Assembly: GCA_947474455.1 (NCBI GenBank)
Contig: CANJIL010000004.1
Coordinates: 52,019-116,018, forward strand
Direction: 5' to 3'
Length of the DNA: 64,000 nt
Source of the DNA: Hyphomonadaceae bacterium
GTDB taxonomy: Bacteria; Pseudomonadota; Alphaproteobacteria; Caulobacterales; Hyphomonadaceae
How positions within the stretch are numbered: position 1 is the first letter of the stretch; each line of letters starts with the position of its first letter. Positions 9,891 through 18,238 of the stretch are shown here, one piece after another. The translations under genes and the position numbers were made by a program. The notes under the pieces were generated by a model that was given only the letters and a program-made list of their open reading frames with translations, had not been told where the DNA came from and did not search any database.

Positions 9891-9914
9891 TTAACGTTTC
9901 ACGTGAAGTCTTAA
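9891..9914. promoter_or_regulatory. Quasi-palindromic operator candidate between cpaA and cpaB
   Basis: The perfect 10-bp palindrome TTCACGTGAA is flanked on both sides by TTAA at near-symmetric distances, making a 24-bp dyad in the only sizeable gap of the cpa/tad cluster. The TTAA halves resemble halves of CtrA sites, but the spacing (16 bases) does not match the CtrA consensus TTAA-N7-TTAA. This may mark a second promoter for cpaB-tadC. The binding protein is not known. Confidence 0.4.
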
Positions 9915-9929
9915 CCGTGCAAATTTTGC

Positions 9930-10436
9930 CTAGGCGCTGAAACCCGCAAGACCGGCCGCGAGCACGGGCGATGCCGGCGCCGCGAGAAGCGCGCCCGCGG
10001 CGATCGCCACCGCATAGGGCGCGCCTTCTTCTGGTGACATCAGGCGATTGAGCCACGGTTTAGCACTCGACAGCTTCATGCGCCTGAGGACGATCAGCAC
10101 GGCGGCAAGCGCACCGCCCGCGATTGCCATGCCCATGATGAAAGAAGCGCTAGCGGAAAGTCCGGTCCACAAGCAGGCCGCCGCGATCACTTTCGCATCC
10201 CCTCCCCCGAAAACGTTGAGGTAGAAGAGAGCTGCACAGACAAGCAACACGCCGGCTCCGAACACCAGGTGCCAACCGATCTGGTCCCAGGAGAGTCCAG
10301 CCGCAAGGGCGGCGGGAAGGAAAGCAACGCCGAGCACGATCGACACCCAGTTGGGTATCGTCATGGTGGAGACGTCGTGCCAGGCGGCGTAGATCAGCAA
10401 AAGCGGAAACGCCAGGCAGAGCAGCGACGTGATCAT
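9930..10436 (-). CDS. cpaA: Prepilin peptidase CpaA/TadV
   Basis: 168 residues with five to six membrane segments and no N-terminal methylase domain, as usual for TadV/CpaA. The two catalytic aspartates of the A24 aspartyl family are visible: one in AAWHDVSTMTIPNW near residue 20 and the second in the FGGGDAK motif. It should cleave the leader of the Flp prepilin encoded just upstream. The ATG at 10436 follows GGGTGGAAG; an alternative TTG lies at 10463. It is the first gene after the pilin terminator at 10508-10545. Confidence 0.93.
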   Translation of the reverse strand: MITSLLCLAFPLLLIYAAWHDVSTMTIPNWVSIVLGVAFLPAALAAGLSWDQIGWHLVFGAGVLLVCAALFYLNVFGGGDAKVIAAACLWTGLSASASFIMGMAIAGGALAAVLIVLRRMKLSSAKPWLNRLMSPEEGAPYAVAIAAGALLAAPASPVLAAGLAGFSA

Positions 10437-10507
10437 CTTCCACCCAAGTTGTGATCCAAGCAACTTACTTCAATTCGCTGAAGGAAGCGTTGACCGCTCC
10501 AAGTATT

Positions 10508-10545
10508 CGCAAAAAGAAAGAAGCCGCGGACGAGGTCCGCGGCTT
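10508..10545 (-). terminator. Intrinsic terminator after flp pilin
   Basis: A 10-bp stem (AAGCCGCGGA / TCCGCGGCTT, 10521-10545) with a 5-base loop is followed on the minus strand by TTCTTTCTTTTT. It lies between the pilin gene and cpaA, so it probably raises pilin transcript relative to the assembly genes by partial termination. Confidence 0.75.
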
Positions 10546-10585
10546 CTCCATGTCTTATGCCAGCTGTGCAGCCGGCGTAGGCTTA

Positions 10586-10774
10586 TTAGGGAGCCGGGGG
10601 GGGGCCAGCGCCCGTCAGTTCCGCAGAAACGTCGCCGAAGGTGGTGGCAAGGTTCGTACCAAGCGTCGACACGGCGCCGATGATGGCGACGGCGATCAGA
10701 GCAGCGATGAGGCCGTACTCGATCGCGGTCGCGCCGGATTCGTTCTTGAAGAATTTTTTCATGACGTTTTTCAT
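10586..10774 (-). CDS. flp: Flp family type IVb pilin
   Basis: 62 residues; the major subunit of the Tad/Flp pilus. After a short basic leader the sequence ESG-ATAIEYGLIAALIAVAIIG shows the prepilin cleavage site after Gly and the Glu/Tyr pair at mature positions 5 and 6 characteristic of Flp pilins. The ATG at 10774 is preceded by GGAGAAG about 5 bases upstream; a longer frame to 10828 lacks family resemblance. It is the first gene of the pilus cluster, with its own terminator. CpaA should process it and CpaF-TadBC should polymerise it. Confidence 0.95.
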   Translation of the reverse strand: MKNVMKKFFKNESGATAIEYGLIAALIAVAIIGAVSTLGTNLATTFGDVSAELTGAGPPPAP

Positions 10775-11110
10775 TTTTGCTTCTCCGCTATGCATGGCTT
10801 TTGTTTTCCCACAGTGAATTACCATCACCCGCAGTAGGTATGTTGAGTTCTACATGAGCTGGATTGATATCACGTAAAACGAACAAGAAATTTGCAGGTA
10901 TTCGTGTTCATTCGCGCTTAACTAGGTTCGCAACGATTGATTCAATACTTTGAATAGACCAATAACGCCGATGCCGCCGCCAGGTCGCGTGTATTATAGA
11001 CTCACGCGCGCGAACCCCTCCCTGCCGCACTGAAGCACGGGCCAATGCCTTAGCCATTGATTCAGTCTTGATCCCTATCGTGATCCGAACGGCCCCCCCG
11101 GGAGACGTCC
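10775..11110. other. Intergenic region between divergent flp and pilus-domain gene
   Basis: 336 bases, lower in GC than the flanks, with no convincing gene. It should hold the promoters of flp (leftward) and of the gene at 11111 (rightward). A 6-bp dyad ATTCAA-TACT-TTGAAT lies at 10940-10955. I saw no sigma-54 site and no full CtrA site. Confidence 0.5.
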
Positions 11111-11551
11111 ATGACGAAGAATTTTTTCGCTGCTCTGGCATTCTGCCTCACGCTTGCGCCGGCTGCGGCTGCGGATCCTTTTAACGTGAAGGTCGATCAG
11201 ACGGTGACGCTAAAGCTAAGCCAGCCGGCGAACTCGGTCGTCGTCGGCAACGCGACGGTGGCTGATGTGGCGGTCCACGATCCGCGCACGCTGCTGGTGA
11301 CAGGCAAGGCGTTCGGCTCGACAAACCTCACTGTTCTCGATCGCGCCGGCAACACAATCTATTCGAGCACGCTCAACGTCGGCGGCGAGGAAGACAACGG
11401 CCTCACGATCGTGCGCAGCGGCGCGACTTACTCATACTCGTGCATGGACAAGTGCCGCGCCACACCGATGGTTGGTGATGCACCCAACCACTTCCAGGAC
11501 GTTATGGGCACCGTCACTGCCAAGGCCCAGACCGCCAAGGGCGGCAACTAG
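11111..11551 (+). CDS. Exported pilus assembly N-terminal domain protein
   Basis: 146 residues. A signal peptide ends at APAAAA-DPF. The mature part begins like the N-terminal domain of CpaC/RhcC secretins: VDQTVTLKLSQPANSVVVGN, then VADVAVHDPRTLLVTGKAFG and TNLTVLDRAGN, but no secretin domain follows. The C-terminal part carries a Cys pair (SCMDKC). It is divergent from flp and could be a periplasmic accessory of the pilus secretin. The partner is inferred from domain similarity and position. Confidence 0.8.
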   Translation: MTKNFFAALAFCLTLAPAAAADPFNVKVDQTVTLKLSQPANSVVVGNATVADVAVHDPRTLLVTGKAFGSTNLTVLDRAGNTIYSSTLNVGGEEDNGLTIVRSGATYSYSCMDKCRATPMVGDAPNHFQDVMGTVTAKAQTAKGGN

Positions 11552-11573
11552 CTCTCGCCAACCGCCAAAAAAA

Positions 11574-13076
11574 TCAGGCGTGCGCCTGGCTCGAAGGCAC
11601 GAGCTGGCCTTTCTCCCCTGTCGTCTTCTTCAAGGTCAACATCATCGCCAGTCCGATGATCATCAGCACCAGCACCGGTGAAAAACCGATTCGCTGGTCG
11701 TTGAACGTCCGTGTAAAGACTTCCGCCAGCAGCGGCCCCATCCACACCGTCGCTGTGCTGGAAAGCGCAAACAGGCCGAAGAACTCGGCGGTCCGCTCCT
11801 TCGGCGCCAGCACGACGATCATGTAGCGGCTAGAGGAGATGTTCGCTGTGGCGAACGCGGCGATGACGCCAATCAGCAGAAGATAGAACATGTCTGACAG
11901 CGTGCTGAAGATCGGCAGGCCATTCACGGCGAAGCCTGCCGGAACCAAACCATAGAAGATCGCATCCTGCGTCACACCCAGCGCTGTTGTAACGCCAGCG
12001 CACATCACGATCAGCTCGATGATGATCGCGCGGCGAACGCCAAATTTCCGGTCCAGCGGTCCCGCCAGGAAAAGGCCGCCGATTGCGCCGCAGATCGACG
12101 CCCAGATGCCGTAGAGGATCACCTCGACGAAACTCCAGCCGAGCACGCCGGCCGTATAGACCCCGCCGATCGACAGCATGGCGATGAGCCCGTCCTTGTA
12201 GATCAGGCAGGCGACAAGGTATTTCATCGTCTCCGGGAACGCCTTGAACAATCCAACAATGTAGGAGGCTGCGCCGCCGACCGCGCCGAGCGGATTGAGT
12301 TTGCCATCCTTCGAGAAAAGCTCGCGTGCAGCGGCTGCCCACGTACCGCCTTCAGGCGCGCCATCGGGCATGAAGATGAAGAACGGGATCACGAACACCA
12401 GCATCCAGATCGCAACCAGCGGCCCTGAACTGAGCTGGAGAACGAAGCGGCCTGCCGCTGTACCCAGCGACGGCATGGCGAGACCAATTGCGGCCAGCGT
12501 GATCAGAGCCAGAGCCGAAGAGGCCTGGCCCAGGCCAAGGCCGGCGCCGGAAATGCGCGACAGCGACGACGGCCTGCCCGCCGATCGCAGCATTGCATTG
12601 TGCATCATCTCCGAATACGTATAGCCGACGAAGCCGAGCACCAGGAACGACATCGTGCCGACGACGCCAAGGCCGCCGGCCGGCGGATGGAAAACGCCCT
12701 GCGCATCGATGGTTCCGGGCGTCGCCCACCACAATGACGACGCGCTCACAACCAGCATCAGCAGAAAGACCGCCATCAGCGGCTTGCGAGCCCCGCCGCG
12801 ATCCATCATCGCGCCAAGCACGGGGGCCGTCAGTGCGCCGATCACGCCGGCCCATTTGGTCGCTTCTGAGACAGCAGCCTGCCCCATCACCGGATCGCCG
12901 ATCATGTTCACCGCGAAATAGGGCGGGAACACGTACGTCACGATCAGCATGTAGTACGGGTTGCGCGCGAACTCGAACAGCACCCAGGAAAGCCCTGCAG
13001 GCGCCAGAGCGCCGCCCACGCGCTGACGCTTTTTCCTTGCGGCGGCGTCCCTTATTTCGGGAGTCACATCCGTCAT
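11574..13076 (-). CDS. MFS transporter, UMF1/Atg22-like
   Basis: 500 residues with about twelve hydrophobic segments. The layout and segments such as SWVLFEFARNPYYMLI near the N-terminus and a late GLFALSSTATVWMGPLL resemble UMF1/Atg22-like members of the major facilitator superfamily. The substrate is unknown; some relatives have been linked to amino-acid export. The ATG at 13076 follows GGGGAG at 6 bases, so an upstream in-frame start at 13151 is rejected. It converges on the pilus-domain gene at 11551 with 22 bases between stops. Confidence 0.85.
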   Translation of the reverse strand: MTDVTPEIRDAAARKKRQRVGGALAPAGLSWVLFEFARNPYYMLIVTYVFPPYFAVNMIGDPVMGQAAVSEATKWAGVIGALTAPVLGAMMDRGGARKPLMAVFLLMLVVSASSLWWATPGTIDAQGVFHPPAGGLGVVGTMSFLVLGFVGYTYSEMMHNAMLRSAGRPSSLSRISGAGLGLGQASSALALITLAAIGLAMPSLGTAAGRFVLQLSSGPLVAIWMLVFVIPFFIFMPDGAPEGGTWAAAARELFSKDGKLNPLGAVGGAASYIVGLFKAFPETMKYLVACLIYKDGLIAMLSIGGVYTAGVLGWSFVEVILYGIWASICGAIGGLFLAGPLDRKFGVRRAIIIELIVMCAGVTTALGVTQDAIFYGLVPAGFAVNGLPIFSTLSDMFYLLLIGVIAAFATANISSSRYMIVVLAPKERTAEFFGLFALSSTATVWMGPLLAEVFTRTFNDQRIGFSPVLVLMIIGLAMMLTLKKTTGEKGQLVPSSQAHA

Positions 13077-13225
13077 TGTGGCTCCCCTGCTAGACGAGGC
13101 CGGACGCGAGTGGGCATTATATGTTGCTTGAAGTCGACTGCCGATTCTCAAGGGATGCCCGGATTCGACCGCAGGGAAAGCCCTGAAGGCCTTTCGGCGA
13201 AGGTTACACCCAGAGTTCGCGGCGC

Positions 13226-14692
13226 CTATCGGAAGGGCGGTTCGTAGAAGGACCGCAGCTTGCGTGAATGCAACGCATCGCCGCCTGCCAGCGCAAGGCT
13301 TTCAAGCGTCTCGATGCCGATGCGTATGTGTTCACCTATCGCTCGCTCGTAGAAGCGATTTGCAGCGCCTGCGAGCTTGATCTCGCCGTGCAGAGGCTTG
13401 TCCGACACGCACAGCAGCACACCGTAAGGCACGCGCATGCGATAGCCGTTCGCCGCGATGGTCGCGCTTTCCATGTCGATGGCGATGGCGCGCGACTTGT
13501 TGAAACGTCTCGCTGTCTCGGTGAAACGCAACTCCCAGTTGCGATCGTCGGTGGTGACCACCGTGCCTGTGCGAAGGCGATGCTTCAGGCCATCGCCATC
13601 CTCGCCCGTCACCTTCGCCGCAGCTTCCTGGAGCGCGACCTGCACTTCCGCGATCGGCGGCACAGGAATGTCGGGCGGCAGGACATCGTCAAGCACATGA
13701 TCATCACGCAGGTAGGCGTGCGCAAGCACATAGTCACCGATGCGCTGCGAGTGCCTGAGCCCGCCGCAATGCCCGACCATGATCCAGCACTCAGGCCGCA
13801 GCACCGCTAGGTGATCCGTGATCGTCTTGGCGTTAGACGGCCCCACGCCGATATTGACCAGCGTGATCCCTGCCCTGTCCTCCGCCATGAGATGGTAGGC
13901 CGGCATCTGCAGCTTGCGCCACGGCCCTTCGGCCACCTTCTGCAATCCATCCTTCGTCTTCCCATCGACGATGACGCCGCCCGGCGCCGACAGCTTCTTG
14001 TAGGGGCCCGGCTGCTTCATGCGCTCGATCGACCATTCGACGAAATGGTCGACATAGCGGTGGTAGTTTGTGAACAGGATGTAGCGCTGCACATGCTCGT
14101 ATGGCGTGCCCGTATAGTGCTTCAGCCTTTGCAGCGAGAAATCGATGCGCGGCGCATCGAATAGCGCCAGCGGCCTAACGCCGTCGATGTCAAACATGCC
14201 GCCGTCCAGCACTTCAGCGTCGATCACCTCGTCGCCGATCTGCTTCAGGTCGGGCGTCGGAAACCAGCGCGCGAACTCGGCAGGCGGCAGCGCTTCGGCA
14301 TCGATGTTGCTCGCATGCTCCAGCACGTAAGGGTACGGGATTTCCGACCCTGAATTGACCACCTCCAGCGCCACGTCGAAATCCGCCGTGATCTGCTCAA
14401 GCTGATCAAGGAAGTACGTGCGGAAGAATTTCGGCTGCGTGATCGTCGTCTCGTAGATGCCCGGCTCGGACAGCTTGGCGAAGGCGCGCGACAGCGGCGG
14501 CACTGGCCCGTCGGGACGATACGCCATGCGCAGCATCGGATAGCAGAAATCGCCGCGTATCCGAGCTTTCGGATCGGGCGTCTCGCCCTTCGTCACAAAT
14601 GCCTCGAGCGCCGCACGCAAGCGGCCGACCGCAGCTTCATAGAGCTCGGTCGCCTTGTCGATAGCCTGCTGAGGTGTGAGGTTGCCCGTCAT
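13226..14692 (-). CDS. amn: AMP nucleosidase
   Basis: 488 residues, close to the length of E. coli Amn. It hydrolyses AMP to adenine and ribose 5-phosphate in purine salvage. The N-terminal Amn-specific domain (about 1-180) is followed by a nucleoside-phosphorylase-like domain with NIGVGPSNAKTITDHLAVL, the glycine-rich VGHCGGLRHSQRIGDYVLAH and, near the C-terminus, AIDMESATIAANGYRMRVPY. The ATG at 14692 opens the conserved region directly. It stands alone, with no tightly linked neighbours. Confidence 0.93.
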   Translation of the reverse strand: MTGNLTPQQAIDKATELYEAAVGRLRAALEAFVTKGETPDPKARIRGDFCYPMLRMAYRPDGPVPPLSRAFAKLSEPGIYETTITQPKFFRTYFLDQLEQITADFDVALEVVNSGSEIPYPYVLEHASNIDAEALPPAEFARWFPTPDLKQIGDEVIDAEVLDGGMFDIDGVRPLALFDAPRIDFSLQRLKHYTGTPYEHVQRYILFTNYHRYVDHFVEWSIERMKQPGPYKKLSAPGGVIVDGKTKDGLQKVAEGPWRKLQMPAYHLMAEDRAGITLVNIGVGPSNAKTITDHLAVLRPECWIMVGHCGGLRHSQRIGDYVLAHAYLRDDHVLDDVLPPDIPVPPIAEVQVALQEAAAKVTGEDGDGLKHRLRTGTVVTTDDRNWELRFTETARRFNKSRAIAIDMESATIAANGYRMRVPYGVLLCVSDKPLHGEIKLAGAANRFYERAIGEHIRIGIETLESLALAGGDALHSRKLRSFYEPPFR

Positions 14693-14760
14693 TGCGGGAA
14701 GCTAAATACGCCGTGCTGCGCCGTCAACGCACCGCCCAAGATCAGACGCTGATCCCCGGG

Positions 14761-15201
14761 TCAGCCCAGTCCGCCGAAGCGTTCCATGAGCCGGTCGACC
14801 ATCTTGAGGGCGATGTGCGGCTTGCGGGCGATCAGCAGGCCAAGGCCGGCAACCACCACCGTGGCGGCAACCGGGCGCTCCTGGATGATCTTCTTCGCCA
14901 CTTCGACCGGCAAGTCGAGCATCGCCAGCATTGCCTGTGTCGGATCGACTTCCTCAGGCTGGGGATGATGATGTTCTTCAGCCCGTTTCGGCTGCACACC
15001 CACCCACATCGCGATCGCAGACACGGCCAGGAAACCAACCGCCGTCACTGCATAGGCAGCAGGCGCGGGCATCCACCTTTCGAGCGTCAGGGCGGCGCTG
15101 ATCGCCAGCGTAACCACGCCGCCGATGGCGAGTAGGCTGGCGGCTCCCGCCGCGACGGCGACGCCCTTGGCGCGGTCAAAGAAACGTTCGATTCCGAACA
15201 C
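14761..15201 (-). CDS. Small membrane protein, holin/YqjE-like topology
   Basis: 146 residues, no confident family. Hydrophobic segments lie at about 12-37, 48-68 and 110-125. A His/Glu/Pro-rich linker (AEEHHHPQPEEVDP) separates the second and third. It ends 67 bases from amn and is preceded by the ElaB/YqjD-like gene 33 bases away, so the two are probably co-transcribed, resembling the pairing of YqjD with YqjE in enterics. Function is unknown; an envelope or stress role is only inferred from this pairing. Confidence 0.65.
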   Translation of the reverse strand: MFGIERFFDRAKGVAVAAGAASLLAIGGVVTLAISAALTLERWMPAPAAYAVTAVGFLAVSAIAMWVGVQPKRAEEHHHPQPEEVDPTQAMLAMLDLPVEVAKKIIQERPVAATVVVAGLGLLIARKPHIALKMVDRLMERFGGLG

Positions 15202-15233
15202 GATGGCCCCCGGGCCCCTTCGCTATCCGCGAG

Positions 15234-15542
15234 CTATCTGCGGCTCGAGAGCGAGGCGAGAACAAAGCCAGCAGCAAGCGCGATGCCGACGGCGGCGAAA
15301 GGATGTTCACGGACCTTCTCCGCAACTGCTTCCTTATATTCGACAGCCTTGTCCCCGGCCTCTTCAGCGAACTCGCGGCTCTTTAGGGCGGCCGCCTTGG
15401 CCTGCTCCTGGGCGAGCGCGCCCGTGTCGCGCAGCAGCGCGGCAAGGTCCGCGCGCAGAGCCTTCATGTCGTTCTTGAGGGTCTCAAGGTCGGTCTTGGC
15501 CGCGGGGTTTCCGTTACCGGAAGCGCTGGTTGAGGACGACAT
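15234..15542 (-). CDS. ElaB/YqjD-like (DUF883) membrane-anchored protein
   Basis: 102 residues. A long amphipathic helix (about 17-75, LKNDMKALRADLAALL then KAAALKSREFAEEA) is followed by the typical C-terminal segment VREHPFAAVGIALAAGFVLA and SSRR. In E. coli, members of this family are inner-membrane proteins that bind ribosomes in stationary phase; the same role here is only inferred. The neighbour at 14761 is probably in the same transcript. Confidence 0.8.
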   Translation of the reverse strand: MSSSTSASGNGNPAAKTDLETLKNDMKALRADLAALLRDTGALAQEQAKAAALKSREFAEEAGDKAVEYKEAVAEKVREHPFAAVGIALAAGFVLASLSSRR

Positions 15543-15689
15543 GGGGTTACTCCAGGGAATGGTGCGACGTCACCTTACAACGTCTGCACTTCATATAGCG
15601 TTTCATCCGCCGATGAATATGGCGGGTGTCGTTAATCCCTGAAAATCATGTACGAAAAGAGCCGATACTGCCTTTCACGTTGTCGAATA

Positions 15690-16754
15690 CTACTCCGCTG
15701 CGACCCGTTTCTGCATCTTGTCGAATGACGACCACACGCCATCGGCGCCATGCCAGTCCCCGCCAGTCGCCCCCTTGGAGTATTCCGTCGCGCGCTGTTC
15801 GAAGAAGTTTGCGTGCTCGACCCCGTTAAGGATCTCCGACAGCCACGGGATCGGATGCTCCTTTACGCCATAGATCGCCGGCAGCTTGAGCTGACCCAAG
15901 CGCCAGTCGGCGATGTAGCGGATGTAGTTCTTGATGTCCTGCGCTGTCATCCCCTGCACCGGACCCATCTTGAAAGCGAGGTCGATGAAGGCGTCCTCCA
16001 TCTTCACCACGGTGCGGCAGCAATCGATGATGTCGTTCTTCACCTCGTCGGTGAGCGCGCCCGTCTCCGCCGCCAGCGTGTGGAAGATGCGGATCATGCC
16101 TTCGCAATGCAACGACTCGTCACGCACCGACCACGACACGATCTGCCCCATGCCCTTCATCTTGTTGAAGCGCGGGAAATTCATCAGCATCGCGAAGGAC
16201 GCAAAAAGCTGCAGCCCTTCCGTGAACGCGCCGAACATCGCGACCGTGCGCAGTATGTCCGCGTCCGTCTCGACGCCGAACTTCTGCATGTAGTCGTGCT
16301 TGTCCTTCATCTCCTTGTACTGGGTGAAGGCTGAGAACTCAGAGTCCGGCATGCCGATCGTCTCGAGCAGCAGCGCGTAAGCGGCAATGTGGATCGTCTC
16401 CATGTTGGAGAACGAGGCCAGCATCATCTTGATCTCGGTGGGCCGGAAGACGCGCGAATAGCGCTCCATGTAGTTGTCGTTCACTTCCACGTCCGATTGC
16501 GTGAAGAAGCGGAAGATCTGCGTCAGCAAGGCGCGCTCCGCGTCCGAAAGCTTCGCCGCCCAGTCCTTGCAGTCCTCGCCGAGCGGAACCTCCTCCGGCA
16601 TCCAGTGAATCTGCTGCTGCCGCTTCCAGAAGTCGTAGGCCCAGGGATAGCGGAACGGCTTGTACGAGTGGGACGGCGTCAGGATGCCCGCGCGGGTCAG
16701 CGCAGCCCTCGCCTCGCCTCTTGCGGTATCGGCCATTCCTGAGTCGGACATCAT
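15690..16754 (-). CDS. nrdB: Ribonucleoside-diphosphate reductase, beta subunit (class Ia)
   Basis: 354 residues; the radical-generating subunit. All expected metal ligands and the radical tyrosine are at family spacing: Asp88, Glu119, His122, Tyr126 (METIHIAAY), Glu179 and Glu213/His216 (RDESLH). Asp88 to Glu119 is 31 residues, the same as in E. coli. The C-terminus ends in KRVAAE. There is no N-terminal ATP-cone. The start at 16754 (adjacent ATG codons) is followed closely by the conserved region. A paired NrdR operator lies 32-79 bases upstream. nrdA is about 1.5 kb away on the same strand, not adjacent. Confidence 0.96.
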   Translation of the reverse strand: MMSDSGMADTARGEARAALTRAGILTPSHSYKPFRYPWAYDFWKRQQQIHWMPEEVPLGEDCKDWAAKLSDAERALLTQIFRFFTQSDVEVNDNYMERYSRVFRPTEIKMMLASFSNMETIHIAAYALLLETIGMPDSEFSAFTQYKEMKDKHDYMQKFGVETDADILRTVAMFGAFTEGLQLFASFAMLMNFPRFNKMKGMGQIVSWSVRDESLHCEGMIRIFHTLAAETGALTDEVKNDIIDCCRTVVKMEDAFIDLAFKMGPVQGMTAQDIKNYIRYIADWRLGQLKLPAIYGVKEHPIPWLSEILNGVEHANFFEQRATEYSKGATGGDWHGADGVWSSFDKMQKRVAAE

Positions 16755-16785
16755 AGTCTCCCAGCCATTCCAGAAACACGGCTGG

Positions 16786-16833
16786 GCACCATATCTAGGG
16801 GCTCACGCCTGTCACAAGAACTATATATTGACG
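16786..16833. promoter_or_regulatory. Paired NrdR boxes upstream of nrdB
   Basis: Two sites match the NrdR core CwAtATaTwG: CTATATATTG at 16821-16830 (perfect core) and CCATATCTAG at 16789-16798. Their cores start 32 bases apart, about three helical turns, which is the known geometry of NrdR operators. They sit between nrdB's start at 16754 and the upstream region, so they should repress nrdB when NrdR is loaded with (d)ATP. nrdR itself is not in the window. Confidence 0.85.
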
Positions 16834-17245
16834 AAGTATGGTTGATTTTTCCCTACTTCTCGTCTGCGGGGCGAGTCTCCCACAACTGGCCCAACCAGCC
16901 AGTGCGGCGCCCTGCGGCATCCACAACGAAATAGTCGCGGACTGCGATCGGGACCCGCCCTTCGCTGCAATGAGAACGCAGACGAGCAAAAGCCCACCGC
17001 GTCCTTCTGGCGAAAGCGCAAAGCGCCGCTGTCCTCTAAGCCCCAGAGCGGGCGAGGAGCGCCAAGCACGTCTGTCTCAGAAAAGTCCGCCGAGGTGAAG
17101 GACCCCCCCCCGCCGGTGAGATCGGTCCCCTACCCGATCGCGACCACCAACCATAAGCGAACACTGCACGTCCCACGCTGGGGGAAGGAGGGCAAAGGTC
17201 GCCCTTACGGATGGCCTGCAACACGTGTCGGGTCGCGAGACGGCG
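16834..17245. other. Gap without a supported gene
   Basis: About 400 bases between the nrdB operator and the lipoprotein gene. No frame gives a credible protein. A short minus-strand stretch ending at a stop near 16853 (VRDYFVVDAAGRRTGWLGQL) reads like the C-terminus of a lost gene but has no start or family. A run of eight C residues lies near 17103. It may be a degraded gene remnant. Confidence 0.35.
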
Positions 17246-17998
17246 CTAGTGGTGCAGCGTGTAGCTGAATGCTGCGAAGCGCTCGCGCATGTTGACATCC
17301 TGATTGCCAGCGATGTCGTTGAACTCGAGCTTCCGCTCCACCAGGCCGAACGACATCTGGGCACCAAGACCCGTAGACCACGCAACACCGGCCTGCAGAT
17401 CGCCGACCGTCGCTTGATCGCGAAGGCTGGCGCCGTCCATCGCGGTCTTGTCCGCGAGGTTCCAGACCAGCGCTTCATTGTCCGCGCCGACGAAGAAATA
17501 CCAAGACGGGGCGGCTGTGCCCATGCCGCGCAGGTCGCGGTCGACAATGTTGGTCCCGAGGCGAACTTCCGCGCCCGTGCGGGCGACGTTGTTGCCGGCG
17601 CGATCCCGCTGGATCTGGGCGCGCGGCGTAAAGGAGAGGTCAAGGCCGAGGCCGGTGCTTTCGGCCGACGCTGCAAACGAGACCTCCCCGCCCCAGCTTT
17701 CGCCGGTCATCGAACGGATCGGCTGCGGCGTGGCGAGATCGAGCGCCTCGAACCGGGCGGCGGTAAGAGGCCCCGACATATTTCCCGGACCGAAGTTACT
17801 GCCGACGCGCAGCGGCAACCCAATATCGGGCTGAGTCGGCTGCGCGAGGATGATGTCGCGTGGCGCTTGATCCGACGTGAAGGACTGCGGACCGTCAACC
17901 GGGCCCACTTCCATCACGATCGCTTCGGAATTGGTCGGCGGGGTCGCGCACCCGAGGCACGACGCGGCGATGACACTACCTGCAAGACCGGCAATCAT
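17246..17998 (-). CDS. Putative outer-membrane lipoprotein, beta-barrel-like
   Basis: 250 residues, not confidently recognised. The N-terminus (MIAGLAGSVIAASCLGCATPP) has a lipobox-like LGC. The rest has alternating polar/hydrophobic strands (VSFAASAESTGLGLDLSFTP, GAEVRLGTNI, SWYFFVGADNEALVWNL) and ends in an aromatic strand (RFAAFSYTLHH), as outer-membrane barrels do. LpxR/DUF2219-like lipid A deacylases are one possibility, but I see no catalytic motif that settles it. It lies between nrdB and nrdA without evident functional link. Start at 17998 has only a weak ribosome-binding site. Confidence 0.55.
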   Translation of the reverse strand: MIAGLAGSVIAASCLGCATPPTNSEAIVMEVGPVDGPQSFTSDQAPRDIILAQPTQPDIGLPLRVGSNFGPGNMSGPLTAARFEALDLATPQPIRSMTGESWGGEVSFAASAESTGLGLDLSFTPRAQIQRDRAGNNVARTGAEVRLGTNIVDRDLRGMGTAAPSWYFFVGADNEALVWNLADKTAMDGASLRDQATVGDLQAGVAWSTGLGAQMSFGLVERKLEFNDIAGNQDVNMRERFAAFSYTLHH

Positions 17999-18177
17999 TT
18001 TAACTGCTCGTCCCAGACATTGAAGTCCCCAAAATTGGGCTCAGCTAATTACCAAACCGATAACACGCTTGGTCGAAGTCTGTTCCCACTTAGGCGAAGT
18101 TCGTCAGTCTACTCTGACTGGAAGCTAACGCATTCCCCTGGGCCGGACAACCCACCATTACATAGTTGTCACCAAGC

Positions 18178-18204
18178 AAAAAGGCGGCCCGATTGCGGGC
18201 CGCC
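18178..18204 (-). terminator. Intrinsic terminator after nrdA
   Basis: A perfect 9-bp stem (GGCGGCCCG / CGGGCCGCC, 18183-18204) with a 4-base loop is followed on the minus strand by TTTTT. It lies 35 bases after the nrdA stop. Confidence 0.8.
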
Positions 18205-18238
18205 CCTTGTGTGCACTGCAATATTTCGCGCTTTTCGC

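Noticed and set aside
9891..9914. Reading the TTAA-flanked palindrome as a CtrA box
   Set aside because: The TTAA halves are 16 bases apart rather than 7, so it does not match the CtrA consensus.
16838..17098. Small plus-strand frame after the nrdB operator
   Set aside because: No family, no ribosome-binding site, and Arg/Pro/Ser-rich composition.
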